Shown here: positions 5,804 to 6,574 of the stretch, piece after piece
How positions within the stretch are numbered: position 1 is the first letter of the stretch
How the letters are laid out: every line of letters begins with the position of its first letter
Origin: CAZYSK01 sp964649415
GTDB lineage: Bacteria > Chloroflexota > Anaerolineae > B4-G1
NCBI GenBank assembly: GCA_964649415.1
Contig: CAZYSK010000162.1
Span: 1-6,574, forward strand
Length of the DNA stretch: 6,574 nt
Direction: 5' to 3'
Made by a program: the position numbers and the translations under genes
The notes under the pieces: model-generated
The model's database searches: none
Told to the model about the DNA's origin: nothing
Seen by the model: the letters and a program-made list of their open reading frames with translations, nothing else

Positions 5804-5832
5804 GATTTGGCATTTGGCATTTGCCCATTTGC
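5804..5832. repeat. Heptamer array, CATTTGG/C type
   Basis: GATTTGG, CATTTGG, CATTTGC and, after one extra C, CATTTGC. It overlaps the candidate -35 of the methyltransferase promoter, so copy-number change here would alter promoter sequence. Confidence 0.6.
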
Positions 5833-5848
5833 CCCTTTGTGCTAGACT
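5821..5848 (+). promoter_or_regulatory. Candidate promoter of the methyltransferase gene
   Basis: TTGCCC (5821-5826), a 16-nt spacer and TAGACT (5843-5848), with TG one base upstream of the -10 (extended -10 form). The start would be near 5855, leaving about a 50-nt leader to the ATG at 5907. Both hexamers match the consensus at only 4 of 6 bases. Confidence 0.35.
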
Positions 5849-5906
5849 CTCTTCCAACACAGGGTAGCCAGACGACGTCCCCATCAGCCTCGTAGGTGAA
5901 CTAGAG

Positions 5907-6574
5907 ATGCCAACAAGCAATCAAGCCTTTGACTCACACCTGGAGACCTGGAAGCACCACCAGACAATGCCTTGGTCGCGGGTTCGCATGAAAGTTGAGG
6001 TCTCAAATCTGCTTCGCCATGTCGGCCAATCTGGTTTGAAGATCCTGGATGCGGGCGGTGGTAATGGCTATGTGTCCATTCCGTTCGCGCAAAACGGGTG
6101 CCAGGTGGTGGTTGCCGACTATTCGCAAGCAATGCTCACCGATGGCCAGAGGCTGATGTCCGAGCTTGGCCTGGACAGCAGCGTCTCTTTCGTTCTGACC
6201 AGGCTCGAAGACCTGTCGAGTGTCATCCACGACCAAGAGTTCGACGTCGTCATGTGCCATAACGTGCTTCAATATGTGGAGAGCGTTCCGGCCGTGCTCC
6301 GGTCAATTCTGCGGCCGCTGAAGTCGCGGGGCGTGGTCTCGATCATATGTATGAACCGCTACTCAATCGCGTATCACCAGGCATTTCTACGCGACGATCT
6401 CCAGGCTGCCAAAGCGGCGATTGGCGCAACGGAGACGAACACGATATTCGGATCCACGGCACGGGCACTTGCCGTTGACGAGATCGTGAACATGCTGGAA
6501 AGCCAGGGTTGCGTCATCCAGGCTGACTATGGCGTGAGGTGCATGATCGACTACTGGGGAGACAACGAGCGCAA
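5907..6574 (+). CDS. CmoM/SmtA-like class I SAM-dependent methyltransferase, cut by the right edge
   Basis: The first 222 residues are present. The Rossmann SAM-binding core has motif I LDAGGGNG (47-54), an acidic residue ending strand 2 (D71 in VVVADYS) and FDVVMCHNVLQYV (112-124) as the motif II/post-II region, followed by LRPL and a VVSII strand. The wording of motif I, the HNVLQYV segment, and the tail GVRCMIDYW (209-217) resemble CmoM (formerly SmtA), which methylates the cmo5U wobble uridine of tRNA. E. coli CmoM is about 260 residues, so perhaps 40 residues are missing. ATG 5907 has AGGTG (5894-5898) 8 nt upstream. It is separated from the NACHT gene by 640 nt of repeats and has its own candidate promoter, so it is probably not part of that unit. 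The methyltransferase fold is certain; the tRNA substrate is a guess because related small methyltransferases have many substrates. Confidence 0.85.
   Translation, partial: MPTSNQAFDSHLETWKHHQTMPWSRVRMKVEVSNLLRHVGQSGLKILDAGGGNGYVSIPFAQNGCQVVVADYSQAMLTDGQRLMSELGLDSSVSFVLTRLEDLSSVIHDQEFDVVMCHNVLQYVESVPAVLRSILRPLKSRGVVSIICMNRYSIAYHQAFLRDDLQAAKAAIGATETNTIFGSTARALAVDEIVNMLESQGCVIQADYGVRCMIDYWGDNER

Noticed and set aside
5610..5828. 72-codon minus-strand ORF with Gln-Ile-Ser-Lys-Ser-Ala repeats
   Set aside because: It is a translation of the octamer and heptamer arrays and has no independent evidence of coding.

Overview
This 6.6 kb window looks like an accessory, defence-type region of a high-GC bacterium. 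The large NACHT protein with a C-terminal formylglycine-generating-enzyme (FGE)-like domain, the membrane-anchored lone receiver, and the dense palindromic and 7/8-mer intergenic repeats most resemble environmental Chloroflexota (Anaerolineae-like). Filamentous cyanobacteria and other 'complex' bacteria carry similar genes. The taxon is an inference from gene style; no rRNA or marker gene is present.

Layout: (1) 1-1042, minus strand: the N-terminal 347 residues of a type I restriction HsdR subunit, running off the left edge. (2) 1043-1530: a divergent control region with a candidate promoter for hsdR, a strong sigma70-type promoter facing right, and a 99-bp palindrome-bounded element (A). (3) 1531-2178, plus: a membrane-anchored response-regulator receiver with no output domain, in visibly more AT-rich DNA than its neighbours. 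(4) 2392-5262, plus: a 956-residue zinc ribbon-NACHT NTPase-FGE-like protein. (5) 5263-5906: no gene, but tandem heptamers, two hairpins, a 97-bp element (B) of the same family as A, a 101-bp element (C) with 18-bp perfect terminal inverted repeats, and octamer arrays. (6) 5907-6574, plus: a CmoM/SmtA-like SAM methyltransferase cut by the right edge.

The most interesting reading is that the last ~35 codons of the NACHT gene are the variable region of a diversity-generating retroelement (DGR). They follow the FGE/C-type-lectin C-terminal pattern, but the positions that are usually Asn (AAC) are Gly, Ala, Ser, Arg or Phe codons that nearly all still end in C. That is what adenine-directed mutagenesis of an AAC-rich template would leave. 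The FGE cysteines needed for catalysis are absent, so the domain is probably a binding or sensing module. The working model is a STAND-type (NACHT) sensor whose ligand-binding C-terminus is, or was, diversified, next to a receiver protein and a restriction endonuclease. The reverse transcriptase and template repeat, if they exist, lie outside the window, so this is a hypothesis with a clear test.
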